DNA of 39,639 nucleotides, taken from positions 1-39,639 of the IMG/VR virus record IMGVR_UViG_3300048918_000150; one strand, 5' to 3'. Source of the DNA: a virus. Under the pieces are notes generated by a model. The model had not been told where the DNA came from. It saw only the letters and a program-made list of their open reading frames with translations, and ran no database searches. Numbering within the stretch: the stretch's first letter is position 1; every line of letters starts with the position of its first letter. Made by a program: the position numbers and the translations under genes. Shown piece after piece: positions 15,209 through 21,656 of the stretch.

Positions 15209-15535
15209 TCACTCCCCACCAGGCACGGGAACCAGCGCGACGCGCATTGGTGCGTGATAGTTGATGTCCAGCACGCGGAACTTGACCTCGACGCTGCCGC
15301 CCGCTTTCCAGCTTTGTTCGCAGCCGCGCCATTCGCCCACCGCCGCCCCCTTCACCCGTTCCTCCATCCCCCGCAACCGCTCGTAATCGGCGAGGAGGTT
15401 TGGACCGCACTCGCGAATGAACACGGCGCAGTTGTAGGCGACCGTGTAGCCGTTCTGTAGCCGGTGCAGGAAGTCGCCGTCACTGGTGACGTTGACCTTC
15501 GTAAGCAGCTCCCGCAGGCGTTCGATGTCGTTCAC
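15209..15535 (-). CDS. Unknown early protein
   Basis: This 108-residue protein begins MNDIERLRELLTKVNVTSDGDF with a helical N-terminus. The centre (LLADYERLRGMEERVKGAAVGEW) may form a short coiled coil, and the C-terminal third is beta-rich (VEVKFRVLDINY). Its ATG overlaps the stop of the preceding gene by ATGA. The family is unknown. Confidence 0.55.
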   Translation of the reverse strand: MNDIERLRELLTKVNVTSDGDFLHRLQNGYTVAYNCAVFIRECGPNLLADYERLRGMEERVKGAAVGEWRGCEQSWKAGGSVEVKFRVLDINYHAPMRVALVPVPGGE

Positions 15536-15912
15536 GGCGTGTCCTTGATTGCGAAATCAATGGCGGCGTCGAGCGTGTCCGGGTCAACCATCCAGCCGTT
15601 CGCTTCATCCACGTAGACCGACACGACCTCGGGGCCGTCGCCTTCGTAGACGTCGCATAGGCGACCCCACCACTTGCGTGCGAAACGCCAACGTTCCGCA
15701 TCCCGCCCATCCCGCTCCCGCTGGGCCGCGAGTTGGGATTGGAGGTCGGCGATGTGGGCGGCTTGCTCGCGAATGAAGGCGGCAGCGTTGCGGATCGGCG
15801 CGGCCTTCGCTGGGTCACGCTCGCTGAACGTCGCCATCTGGCACAGCTTGGCGTGGACGCGATCAAGCATTGCCGCCACAACCTCGGCCACTTCGGCGGG
15901 TGTGTCAGTCAT
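15532..15912 (-). CDS. Ea22-like early protein of unknown function
   Basis: This 126-residue protein has a helical middle (IREQAAHIADLQSQLAAQRERDGRDAERWRFARKWW) typical of the mosaic Ea22/early-region proteins of lambdoid phages, where lengths and ends vary by recombination. The C-terminus is acidic and ends in an Asp/Ala-rich helix. ATG 15912 is chosen because it overlaps the stop of the short gene at 15905-16039; no clear ribosome binding site precedes it, so translational coupling is likely. Confidence 0.5.
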   Translation of the reverse strand: MTDTPAEVAEVVAAMLDRVHAKLCQMATFSERDPAKAAPIRNAAAFIREQAAHIADLQSQLAAQRERDGRDAERWRFARKWWGRLCDVYEGDGPEVVSVYVDEANGWMVDPDTLDAAIDFAIKDTP

Positions 15913-16039
15913 GGCGATGTCTCTTGTCAGTGCAGGACCCGAACGGGTGGTCGGAATCCACATGGCGGGCATCGCCCGCGGCAGAGGTCGCCACGAGCAG
16001 ACAAATCACAATCACCACAAGGAAGATGCACACGATCAC
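15905..16039 (-). CDS. 44-residue membrane or secreted peptide
   Basis: A 44-residue frame runs from GTG 16039 to TGA 15905. The N-terminus is a hydrophobic helix (IVCIFLVVIVICLLVATSAAG) that could be a membrane anchor or a signal peptide cut after SAA. The tail is polar and His/Asp-rich. Its GTG overlaps the stop of the previous gene and its own stop overlaps the next ATG, so it fills exactly the gap between two genes. This supports real translation. The function is unknown. Confidence 0.55.
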   Translation of the reverse strand: MIVCIFLVVIVICLLVATSAAGDARHVDSDHPFGSCTDKRHRHD

Positions 16040-16740
16040 TTGCCTTCCCCCTGGTCCTGCGCGGCGGGGGCGGCTGCGATTTCGTCAGGAATGGCGCGAA
16101 TGCGGTCACTGAGCGCCTGCATTTGCTTGTGAACGTGCGGCGAGTGGAATACGAAACTCACTCCGTCCTCGCGCTTGAACGCCGGCGGGTACAGCAGCGC
16201 ATGAATACCTGTAAGCACCTTGACCGCATGGTCATAGCTGGCCCGCGCCACATCGCGCTCGTGTCGCAAGACTGTCGCCGCATCCACCCCGCCCCCGCTC
16301 GGCCCGCTGGCGAGGGCGGCTTCAATGCGGTTTGCAATGGCGCTCAATGGGCGGCCAATGAGCGCGTTGTCTTTCGGCTTGCGCGCCTCCCCGCCCTGCA
16401 CCTGCGGGCTGGCATAGGCCATTGCGCGATGCCACCAGCCTCGCCAGTAGATCGTCCAATCGCGCGATCCAATGGGCGCGCTGGCATAGTCGAATGCCGT
16501 CAGGGTGTACGCCTGCTCCGCATCGTGGCGCTCGTCGTGAACAAGCGGCGGCGTTCCAAAGCCTGTCACGTCCACTGCATCACCCTCCGGCGCGGCCTGC
16601 GGGCTGGCGGTGAGGGCGGCAATGGCGTTGGCCCACGAGTCGATAATGCGCTTGCCGTGCATCCCCGACAGGCCGTGGTCGGCGACCTTGTCAGCGGCGT
16701 TGCGCATGTCCTCGATGATTGTTTCCAGTTCCCTGCTCAT
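16036..16740 (-). CDS. Unknown mosaic early protein directly downstream of tnpB
   Basis: This 234-residue protein begins MSRELETIIEDMRNAADKVADHGLSG with a helical start, followed by Ala/Pro-rich linkers, a Trp-rich middle (DWTIYWRGWWHRAM) and a helical C-terminus (ALSDRIRAIPDEI). The linker-joined modular look recalls Ea22-like proteins that are spliced together by recombination. Its ATG overlaps the tnpB stop (ATGA at 16737-16740), so the two are coupled. If TnpB uses an omega RNA, the RNA and guide would run into the start of this gene. Confidence 0.5.
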   Translation of the reverse strand: MSRELETIIEDMRNAADKVADHGLSGMHGKRIIDSWANAIAALTASPQAAPEGDAVDVTGFGTPPLVHDERHDAEQAYTLTAFDYASAPIGSRDWTIYWRGWWHRAMAYASPQVQGGEARKPKDNALIGRPLSAIANRIEAALASGPSGGGVDAATVLRHERDVARASYDHAVKVLTGIHALLYPPAFKREDGVSFVFHSPHVHKQMQALSDRIRAIPDEIAAAPAAQDQGEGK

Positions 16741-17900
16741 CGGCTTGCCTCTTTGTGTGAATGCGCAACGTGGGCCGCCTGCCGGCTGTCATGCCAACGC
16801 CCACAGGGCGTCAACTCGTTCCCGCTAACGGAGGTCATCAGCCTTGACCCGAGCGTGGCGATGTTCCGCGCGGCGTTTACGTCGCGGTCGTGCTCGGCCC
16901 CACACGCCGAGCAACACCAGGCTCTTACAGCGAGACCTGTCCGGCCTGCTGGCCCCGTGAGAGACCCACAGCCGCTGCAAGCCCGTGTTGTGTTGCGCTC
17001 GTTGACGATTTCCACGCGCCTGCCGGCCTGCTGGCCCTTGTAGAGCAGTTGCGTGCGGAGGATTCCCCAGCCGGAGTCGTGAACGGCCTTGCCCATTCTT
17101 CCCATGCCGGCCATGCGGGGACTGCTCACGTCGCCAACGACGATTACCTCGTACCGATCCACCAGCTTCCTGCTGAACTTGTGCAGGGCGTCCTCGCGCT
17201 GCCGTGCCGCCTTGCGGTGCAGGCGCTTGGCCTGCCTCTTGTGGCCGCGACGCTGGGCCTGTGCGATGCGCGCCTCGGCATCGCGAAAGAACCTGCCCGC
17301 GCCCAGGCGGTCGCCGTCACTGGTCGTGGCGATGTCCTTCAGGCCAAGGTCGACGCCCACGATGGGGCGAGCGGCAGGCTTGGCTTCCTCGACAGCGGTT
17401 GCGACCGAAACGCAGAACCACCAATCGCCCACCGCGTCCTGCGCGAAGCAGCCGCCCTTGAGCGCCATCCCGTCGAGCGCCCCGACATCAAAGAGGCGGA
17501 AGGTCTTGCTGTAGAAGCGGACGGCATTGCCTTTCCGCTTGATGCAGGCCCCCTTGAAGGGCACCCACCCCAAAGAGCGATGGGAGCCGAAAGAACGGCG
17601 CCACCGGAGCTGAGTCCGCCTCGCCACGCGGCGCTTAACTGCGTACTCCTGACAGACGCCCTGAATGGTGTCGGAGCCGATGCAGTCGAAAAACTGGGAA
17701 CTGCCGGCGGAAAGGCCGCCAAGGTCATACCCAGTCAGGAACCGGGGCGCGCCAGCGAAGCGAGCAATTGCCTTACCGCTGACCTCGTTAGCCCAGTTCC
17801 AGACCTGGTTGACCTCCACGGCGGCCCTGTTCAGCCACGCATAGGCTTCCGGCTTCACCTTGAGCCTGACAGTTTTCCGAAGCTCGGCCTTCCCACTCAT
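16737..17900 (-). CDS. tnpB: TnpB-like RNA-guided nuclease homologue with altered RuvC-II site
   Basis: This 387-residue protein is full length for TnpB. The N-terminal ~175 residues are the wedge/recognition part. RuvC-I is VGVDLGLKDIA with D184. RuvC-II reads VIVVGDVSS, so the usual glutamate of the E-D-L motif is glycine (G256). E301 lies in VNERNTT just before the zinc ribbon (C308, C311, C330, C333). RuvC-III is HDRDVNAARNI with D340. TnpB proteins of IS200/IS605 and IS607 elements cut DNA with a guide RNA made from the transposon end. Here no TnpA is nearby, and both ends overlap phage genes by ATGA (17897-17900 and 16737-16740), leaving no room for element ends outside the gene. It may be active with a relocated glutamate, or be a nuclease-dead regulator. 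Confidence 0.88.
   Translation of the reverse strand: MSGKAELRKTVRLKVKPEAYAWLNRAAVEVNQVWNWANEVSGKAIARFAGAPRFLTGYDLGGLSAGSSQFFDCIGSDTIQGVCQEYAVKRRVARRTQLRWRRSFGSHRSLGWVPFKGACIKRKGNAVRFYSKTFRLFDVGALDGMALKGGCFAQDAVGDWWFCVSVATAVEEAKPAARPIVGVDLGLKDIATTSDGDRLGAGRFFRDAEARIAQAQRRGHKRQAKRLHRKAARQREDALHKFSRKLVDRYEVIVVGDVSSPRMAGMGRMGKAVHDSGWGILRTQLLYKGQQAGRRVEIVNERNTTRACSGCGSLTGPAGRTGLAVRAWCCSACGAEHDRDVNAARNIATLGSRLMTSVSGNELTPCGRWHDSRQAAHVAHSHKEASR
16797..16811 (-). ncRNA. Hairpin at the tnpB 3' end, possible omega RNA element
   Basis: ACGCCC and GGGCGT form a stem around a 3-base loop, inside the last ~75 bases of tnpB. In characterised TnpB systems the omega RNA scaffold overlaps the 3' end of tnpB and ends with a structured element before the guide. 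The hairpin is seen in the sequence; its role is inference. The RNA boundaries cannot be set from sequence alone. Confidence 0.3.
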
Positions 17901-18169
17901 GGCGACTGCGGCTCCTTGAGTCCTTTGACGTTTCCGAGGTGGCCGTTGGCTTGCTCAAGCTGCCGGCGGATGTCGTTGACCCTCGCCTCAGCCTCTACGA
18001 GCAGCGCGTCTTTCGCCTCCTGCCATGTCGGGTGGTAGTTCCGATATTTATTGCGCTTGGCGGTTCTGCAACCATTAATCCAGACGCAGAGATCAGACGC
18101 CTTCTCGACGGTTACAGGCACGATTAGTCCGCCCCTCCACGCCCCAGTCATGAACCATGTTTCGCTCAC
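17897..18169 (-). CDS. Unknown early protein directly upstream of tnpB
   Basis: This 90-residue protein begins MSETWFMTGAWRGGLIVPVTVEKASDLCVW and ends in a helical, charged segment (AKDALLVEAEARVNDIRRQLEQANGH). The first half is beta-like and the second may be a short coiled coil. Its ATG overlaps the previous stop and its stop overlaps the tnpB start (ATGA), so tnpB depends on this gene for translation coupling. No known family. Confidence 0.5.
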   Translation of the reverse strand: MSETWFMTGAWRGGLIVPVTVEKASDLCVWINGCRTAKRNKYRNYHPTWQEAKDALLVEAEARVNDIRRQLEQANGHLGNVKGLKEPQSP

Positions 18170-18405
18170 TGTTGCGGCTCCTTGAGGTTGGCGGAGGTGG
18201 CGAGGGCGGCGAGTAGGGCGTCGGCGTGCTTCACGGCAATCAGTGAGCGGCGATCCGGTTGCATGGGCTCTCCGTTCGCCAGCATCGACTGCATCGCCAT
18301 CGCCGCGAACAGCTCGCGCTTGGTGAGGCCGCGTTGGTCGAACGCCGTGCTGTTGCCGGCCTCAATCGGGAATGCGGCTGTCTGCGGCTTCTCATTGCGC
18401 TCCAT
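18166..18405 (-). CDS. Small conserved-looking prophage protein
   Basis: This 79-residue protein has at its centre GLTKRELFAAMAMQSMLANG, a motif common in small prophage proteins (often G-[ML]-T-x-R-[DE]-x-F-A-x-x-A-M-x-G). It is followed by a helical end (AVKHADALLAALA). The function of this group is not known to me. The stop overlaps the following gene by ATGA. Confidence 0.6.
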   Translation of the reverse strand: MERNEKPQTAAFPIEAGNSTAFDQRGLTKRELFAAMAMQSMLANGEPMQPDRRSLIAVKHADALLAALATSANLKEPQQ

Positions 18406-18547
18406 GTGCGTTCCTCAGGCGGCTTGGGTTAGGGGGAAATTCGCCGGTCATCTCGCAGACCGGCACGCGCCTTGGCCTCGGGGTGGATGCTTCGTGCGAT
18501 TGCTCGCCGGGATTCCCCAATCCTCGGGGCGGGTGTTTTCTCGGCAC
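18392..18547 (-). CDS. Possible 51-residue peptide between SSB-like and prophage gene
   Basis: A frame from GTG 18547 to TGA 18392 fills the 166-base gap between the neighbouring genes and overlaps the start of the 18166-18405 gene by 14 bases. It is rich in Pro, Arg and His, with one CEMTGEF segment and no membrane helix. No good ribosome binding site is seen. The gap also has a GGATTCCCCAATCC inverted repeat (18511-18524). Confidence 0.3.
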   Translation of the reverse strand: MPRKHPPRGLGNPGEQSHEASTPRPRRVPVCEMTGEFPPNPSRLRNAHGAQ

Positions 18548-18571
18548 CGCCCGCTGGCCGTCTGTGTTCGC

Positions 18572-18868
18572 TTAGAAGGGGATGTCGTCGTCAAGCGTGC
18601 CGTCAACGGTCGGCGCGGCCGATCGCTGCGGGCGCTGCTGCTGACCTCGCGCCGGACGTTGCGCTTCGCCGTCCTTCGGCTTCGGTTCGAACGCCGCCAG
18701 GCGACCGTCGAACCACGAACCGACCGGAACCGCGTGCAGTTCGATGCTGAAATTGCCGTCGTCCCATTCGGTCATGCGACCGACGTTGATCCATTGCTTC
18801 TTGTCTTCACCGTTGCTGGTGTACGGGCGACCAGCGCACAGGTCGAAGCGGCGAACGGGCTTACTCAT
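18572..18868 (-). CDS. SSB-like protein with a DDDIPF tip
   Basis: This 98-residue protein has an N-terminal ~60 residues that are beta-rich (RRFDLCAGRPY, QWINVGRMTEW, NFSIELHAVPVG), compatible with a short OB-like or other small beta fold. A Gln/Arg/Pro-rich linker follows, then the last six residues DDDIPF. That acidic tip is the same as in bacterial SSB, where it docks DNA-repair and replication partners. It follows the exonuclease and annealing genes in one operon, which fits a recombination role. It does not look like canonical SSB over the main domain, so ssDNA binding is inferred. Confidence 0.65.
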   Translation of the reverse strand: MSKPVRRFDLCAGRPYTSNGEDKKQWINVGRMTEWDDGNFSIELHAVPVGSWFDGRLAAFEPKPKDGEAQRPARGQQQRPQRSAAPTVDGTLDDDIPF

Positions 18869-18871
18869 AGG

Positions 18872-19495
18872 TCAGGCTGCCTTCTGTTGGAGAGTGAGGA
18901 GGATTGCTTCGATCTCGTCGTTGGCTTTCGCGCATTCCTTCGCCAGTTCGGCGATGGCCTTCTCGTCGCGATACACGCGAACGATGGCTAGGCGCAGGTG
19001 TTCGGGAAACCGAGGGTCATAGCTCACGGCGTCGACCCATTCGCGCTCGGCGACCCATAGCTGGCCCTGCAGCTGCCAGCGGTACTCGACGGCGTGCTCG
19101 CCGGTCAGCAGCGCGGCCAGGTGCTTTGCCTGCGAAAACGGGCACTTGAACTCGGCCATGCCGGGCTTCGCGATCAGGCCATCCGGCGACACGCCCACGA
19201 ACGGCAGCTCGCGGTGGTCGATGAAGTCGACCTGCTCGACCAGTTCGCCCGTGTGCGCCTCATAGGCTGCGCGGGCTTCCGGTTCCAACTCGATCCCGCG
19301 GCGCATCGCCTCGTTCTGGAACGTGTCGACCGTGGCGCCCGTCAGGCGCTCGAGCGCCAGGCGCGTGACCAGTTCGCGACGACTCGCCCCCGGCTTGCCG
19401 TCCTTGAGGACGTTCATCACGTCGGCGAACGCGGAGCCGGTGATCTTGCCGCACCGCTTTGCAAACCATGCTTCGGTACGTTGGGCGTCCATCAC
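18872..19495 (-). CDS. YqaJ-type / lambda-Exo-like 5'-3' exonuclease
   Basis: This 207-residue protein belongs by pattern to the YqaJ viral recombinase family (PD-(D/E)XK fold). It has the early GKITGSAFADV segment, ERGIELEP-like RRGIELEPEA at about 65-74, and the active-site pattern VGVSPDGLI (D105) followed by AEFKCP (E115, K117). A helical WQLQGQLWV segment follows. The enzyme would chew one strand of linear duplex DNA to give 3' overhangs for the annealing protein encoded just upstream (its stop overlaps this ATG). Length agrees with the family. Confidence 0.85.
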   Translation of the reverse strand: MMDAQRTEAWFAKRCGKITGSAFADVMNVLKDGKPGASRRELVTRLALERLTGATVDTFQNEAMRRGIELEPEARAAYEAHTGELVEQVDFIDHRELPFVGVSPDGLIAKPGMAEFKCPFSQAKHLAALLTGEHAVEYRWQLQGQLWVAEREWVDAVSYDPRFPEHLRLAIVRVYRDEKAIAELAKECAKANDEIEAILLTLQQKAA

Positions 19496-20334
19496 TCGGC
19501 TCCCTGGTCGGCAAGCATCGCGTCGGCGGATTCAGCGGTCGCCTTGAACTGAGCCATGTGGTCCGCCACCAGTGCGCGCGTTGCCGGAACAAGCTCCTTC
19601 CAGAACTCACGGAAATGCTCGGTGCCCTTGGCGGCCTCCTTCGTGCACAGCACCAGCGCCGCGGTACGCTCGGGGCTATCCGGCGGCGGCGCGCTGGCGT
19701 GCTTGCTCGGCTTCACCGTGTCGACCAACTCGGCGACGTACTCAGCCGGCAAGTCCTCGATGTCCTGCGTAAACAGGTCGGAGGCCGCCGTCACCGTGAG
19801 CACGCCGTCAATCAGGCCGCGCTTCTTCGCCATCTTCAGGACGGTGTTCGACACATCCGCCGGGTTCGTGCGGATCTGCTTCTTCTTCTCGACCTTGCCC
19901 TGATACTTGCTGTACTTGATGCGGCGGCGGTTCTCTGGCGTCTCGTCGAACTCTTCGTCGCACAGCGCCGCGCGCCAGGCGTATTTGTCCTCGGTGCTGC
20001 TGCACTCGCCGATGCCCGCTCCGAGGAACATGCCCGACGCGGACAGGATGCGAACCTTCACCCGGTAATGCACCTCGCCATCCGCGCCCAGCTGCTCAAC
20101 CTCGGGGTCGGCTGCGAGGCGGAACGTGGACATGATCTTTTCCGCGCCGGCCTTGTAGAGGCTCGGCTGCTTCGTGCCCGGGATCACGCCGTAGTGCGTG
20201 TCCTTCTGCATGACCTCCTGCATCACGTCCTGCATGAGGTTGACCTGCGCGCGCACGTCGGCGGCGGTCAGGGATCGGCTGCCGTAGGTTTCGACGGCGG
20301 GCTGGAACGGGACGACGTTCTGCGGGTTGCTCAC
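19492..20334 (-). CDS. Putative single-strand annealing / recombination partner
   Basis: This 280-residue protein has the segments QEVMQKDTHYGVIPGTKQPSL and YKAGAEKIMSTFRL (about 40-75), then a lysine-rich middle and an acidic C-terminus. I know this pattern from phage proteins encoded beside YqaJ-type exonucleases. Position and pairing suggest a RecT/Redbeta/Sak-like annealing role, but the fold is not obvious by eye. Its stop overlaps the exonuclease start by ATGA, so both are likely made in fixed ratio. Confidence 0.6.
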   Translation of the reverse strand: MSNPQNVVPFQPAVETYGSRSLTAADVRAQVNLMQDVMQEVMQKDTHYGVIPGTKQPSLYKAGAEKIMSTFRLAADPEVEQLGADGEVHYRVKVRILSASGMFLGAGIGECSSTEDKYAWRAALCDEEFDETPENRRRIKYSKYQGKVEKKKQIRTNPADVSNTVLKMAKKRGLIDGVLTVTAASDLFTQDIEDLPAEYVAELVDTVKPSKHASAPPPDSPERTAALVLCTKEAAKGTEHFREFWKELVPATRALVADHMAQFKATAESADAMLADQGAE

Positions 20335-20352
20335 GTTTCTCTCCGTTGAGCG

Positions 20353-20568
20353 TTAATGGGATACCGAAGCCCAACGCAGCACGTCGCGTGCTTGGCTGAG
20401 CGAGAGGGGCGGGCAGGAGGTGGAACCGTCACGAAACCTCACGCCGCACAGAAACGATTGCGCGCGCATGCGTTCACTGGTTTCGCTGGGGACTACCGGC
20501 TCAGAGAGCGGTCCCCACACTCCACGGCTTGCGGTCTTGAGCAGTCGAACCTCGAGGCGCGCGTTCAC
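20353..20568 (-). CDS. Small unknown early protein
   Basis: This 71-residue protein starts at GTG 20568, overlapping the previous stop (GTGA). It is polar, with a Ser/Pro/Arg composition and two cysteines (FLCGVRF, STSCPP), and ends in a short helix (SLSQARDVLRW). No family is recognised. The overlap is the best evidence that it is translated. Confidence 0.4.
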   Translation of the reverse strand: MNARLEVRLLKTASRGVWGPLSEPVVPSETSERMRAQSFLCGVRFRDGSTSCPPLSLSQARDVLRWASVSH

Positions 20569-20951
20569 GGCACCTCCGGGAACAGGTCGAAGCCCTCGCA
20601 CTCGGCGGCGTCGCTGGCCTGGTCGTGCATGTAGAGGCCCATGCGCGCCTTGAGCATGCGGCCCAGTTCGGCGGTGTCGTCGTTGCGGAACGCCATGCGC
20701 ATGCCGACCGAGATGCGCTCGGCGGCATAGGCGAACGCCTCGTCGACCTTCTCGTCGTTGCGCCAGTACAGGCGGACGAGTTCGCCCTTGCGCTTGGCGA
20801 CGAACTCGGCGCGCAGTTGGTCGAGCTCCGCGGCGGCGGTGTCGCGGTCGGCCAACTGCCGGCGCTGCTCGGCGGTCAACGGCGTGGGCTCGGCGAAGAA
20901 GCGGTCCAGCAGGTCGATCGCGGGCTGCAGCGGATTCACGACAGCGTTCAT
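20565..20951 (-). CDS. Unknown helical early protein
   Basis: This 128-residue protein is strongly helical. ATPLTAEQRRQLADRDTA-like and RAEFVAKRKGELVRLYWRNDEK segments make a likely coiled coil, with an acidic end (ECEGFDLFPEVP). ATG 20951 overlaps the stop of the 44-residue membrane peptide gene. The function is unknown; position in the early recombination operon suggests a DNA-metabolism or host-takeover role. Confidence 0.5.
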   Translation of the reverse strand: MNAVVNPLQPAIDLLDRFFAEPTPLTAEQRRQLADRDTAAAELDQLRAEFVAKRKGELVRLYWRNDEKVDEAFAYAAERISVGMRMAFRNDDTAELGRMLKARMGLYMHDQASDAAECEGFDLFPEVP

Positions 20952-21082
20952 GGCGTCACTCCAATGACGTGCAGGAAGTCGCGCGGGAAGGCGACCATCC
21001 AGCAGAGAAGGGCGGACAGGGCGTAGCAGGCGACCATCGCCAGCAACTCGTCGGGGGATTCGGGGAAGGCGCCGCGGTTCAT
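20948..21082 (-). CDS. 44-residue membrane peptide
   Basis: A 44-residue frame runs from ATG 21082 to TGA 20948. The middle (LLAMVACYALSALLCWMVAF) is one membrane segment flanked by polar ends. ATGA overlaps on both sides tie it to its neighbours. This coupling, together with two similar peptides further down the operon, supports a real product. The function is unknown. Confidence 0.55.
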   Translation of the reverse strand: MNRGAFPESPDELLAMVACYALSALLCWMVAFPRDFLHVIGVTP

Positions 21083-21333
21083 GACGCACCCCCGACGCGG
21101 GCGAGGGCGGACTGCAGGAGCGCGGCGTGCCGCTCCAAGTCGTCATCAACCTTGCTGCCCTCCATGTATTCCGACAGGCCCCACTCGGGCTGCGTCAGGA
21201 ATGCATGCGTGATGCGGGCCGCCTCGATCAGCTCCGCTACGGCGTCCTTCGCGAACCACGCCTCGGCGCTAGCCACATTCCGGCCGGCAACGCGGTCGAG
21301 CAACGCCAGCACGTCCACCGGCTGCGCGCTCAT
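21079..21333 (-). CDS. Unknown early protein
   Basis: This 84-residue protein is helical throughout, beginning MSAQPVDVLALLDRVAGRNVASAEAWFAKDAV and ending LLQSALARVGGAS. It overlaps neighbours by ATGA at both ends. No motif or family is recognised. Confidence 0.5.
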   Translation of the reverse strand: MSAQPVDVLALLDRVAGRNVASAEAWFAKDAVAELIEAARITHAFLTQPEWGLSEYMEGSKVDDDLERHAALLQSALARVGGAS

Positions 21334-21554
21334 TCCGCACCCCCGGGCAGCCGCACCGGGCGCATCACATGGGCGCGGTAGCCGTCATAGGACGGGCGGT
21401 ACACCGTCGAAAAAGCGGCGTCCTGGCGGGCCAGCGCCAAGCGGCGCAGCTGGTCGCCCGCGGCGACATAGGGCGTGCAGCCCGGCGGCTTGCGCCAGCG
21501 GCGGCGGCTCGGCGTGATCGGGTGCCCGAACTCCTCGTTCCAGACCGTTGCCAT
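21330..21554 (-). CDS. First gene of the leftward early operon
   Basis: This 74-residue basic protein (MATVWNEEFGHPITPSRRRWRKPPG...) is the first gene after the pL promoter and is preceded by AAGGAGAT. It has no membrane segment. In lambda the first pL gene is the N antiterminator; this protein has an arginine-rich patch (SRRRWRK) that could bind RNA, but there is no other sign of N function. The function is unknown. Confidence 0.5.
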   Translation of the reverse strand: MATVWNEEFGHPITPSRRRWRKPPGCTPYVAAGDQLRRLALARQDAAFSTVYRPSYDGYRAHVMRPVRLPGGAE

Positions 21555-21589
21555 CCCCTATCTCCTTGCCGGCGGTGGCTGCCGGCTAC

Positions 21590-21604
21590 GAAACGAATTG
21601 TTTC
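21590..21604. promoter_or_regulatory. Operator O1 (GAAAC-N5-GTTTC)
   Basis: GAAAC GAATT GTTTC has perfect 5-base arms. It covers the -10 box of the leftward promoter (21597-21602). It is one of five related sites around the repressor and cro genes. Confidence 0.7.
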
Positions 21605-21625
21605 ATAGCCGGGGAGGGGAGTCAA
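21597..21625 (-). promoter_or_regulatory. Leftward early promoter pL
   Basis: On the minus strand, TTGACT (21625-21620) is followed after 17 bases by AACAAT (21602-21597). The -35 box starts 3 bases inside operator O2, and the -10 box lies within O1, so repressor bound to either should block it. It would drive the operon from 21554 down to int. The leader is about 36 bases and contains AAGGAG. Confidence 0.65.
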
Positions 21626-21637
21626 ACAAAATGTTAC
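21623..21637. promoter_or_regulatory. Operator O2
   Basis: CAAAC AAAAT GTTAC is an imperfect copy of the GAAAC-N5-GTTTC pattern. It overlaps the first 3 bases of the pL -35 box. Confidence 0.6.
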
Positions 21638-21656
21638 GGCTATAGGCGAGACAAAG

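Noticed and set aside
16737-17900. Calling the TnpB gene a recently inserted insertion sequence
   Set aside because: ATGA overlaps with both flanking genes leave no room for element ends, and no TnpA or target duplication was seen. An old insertion followed by domestication is still possible.
15733-18038. Plus-strand open frames opposite tnpB and its neighbours
   Set aside because: The minus strand carries the conserved RuvC and zinc-ribbon motifs. The plus-strand translations have none.
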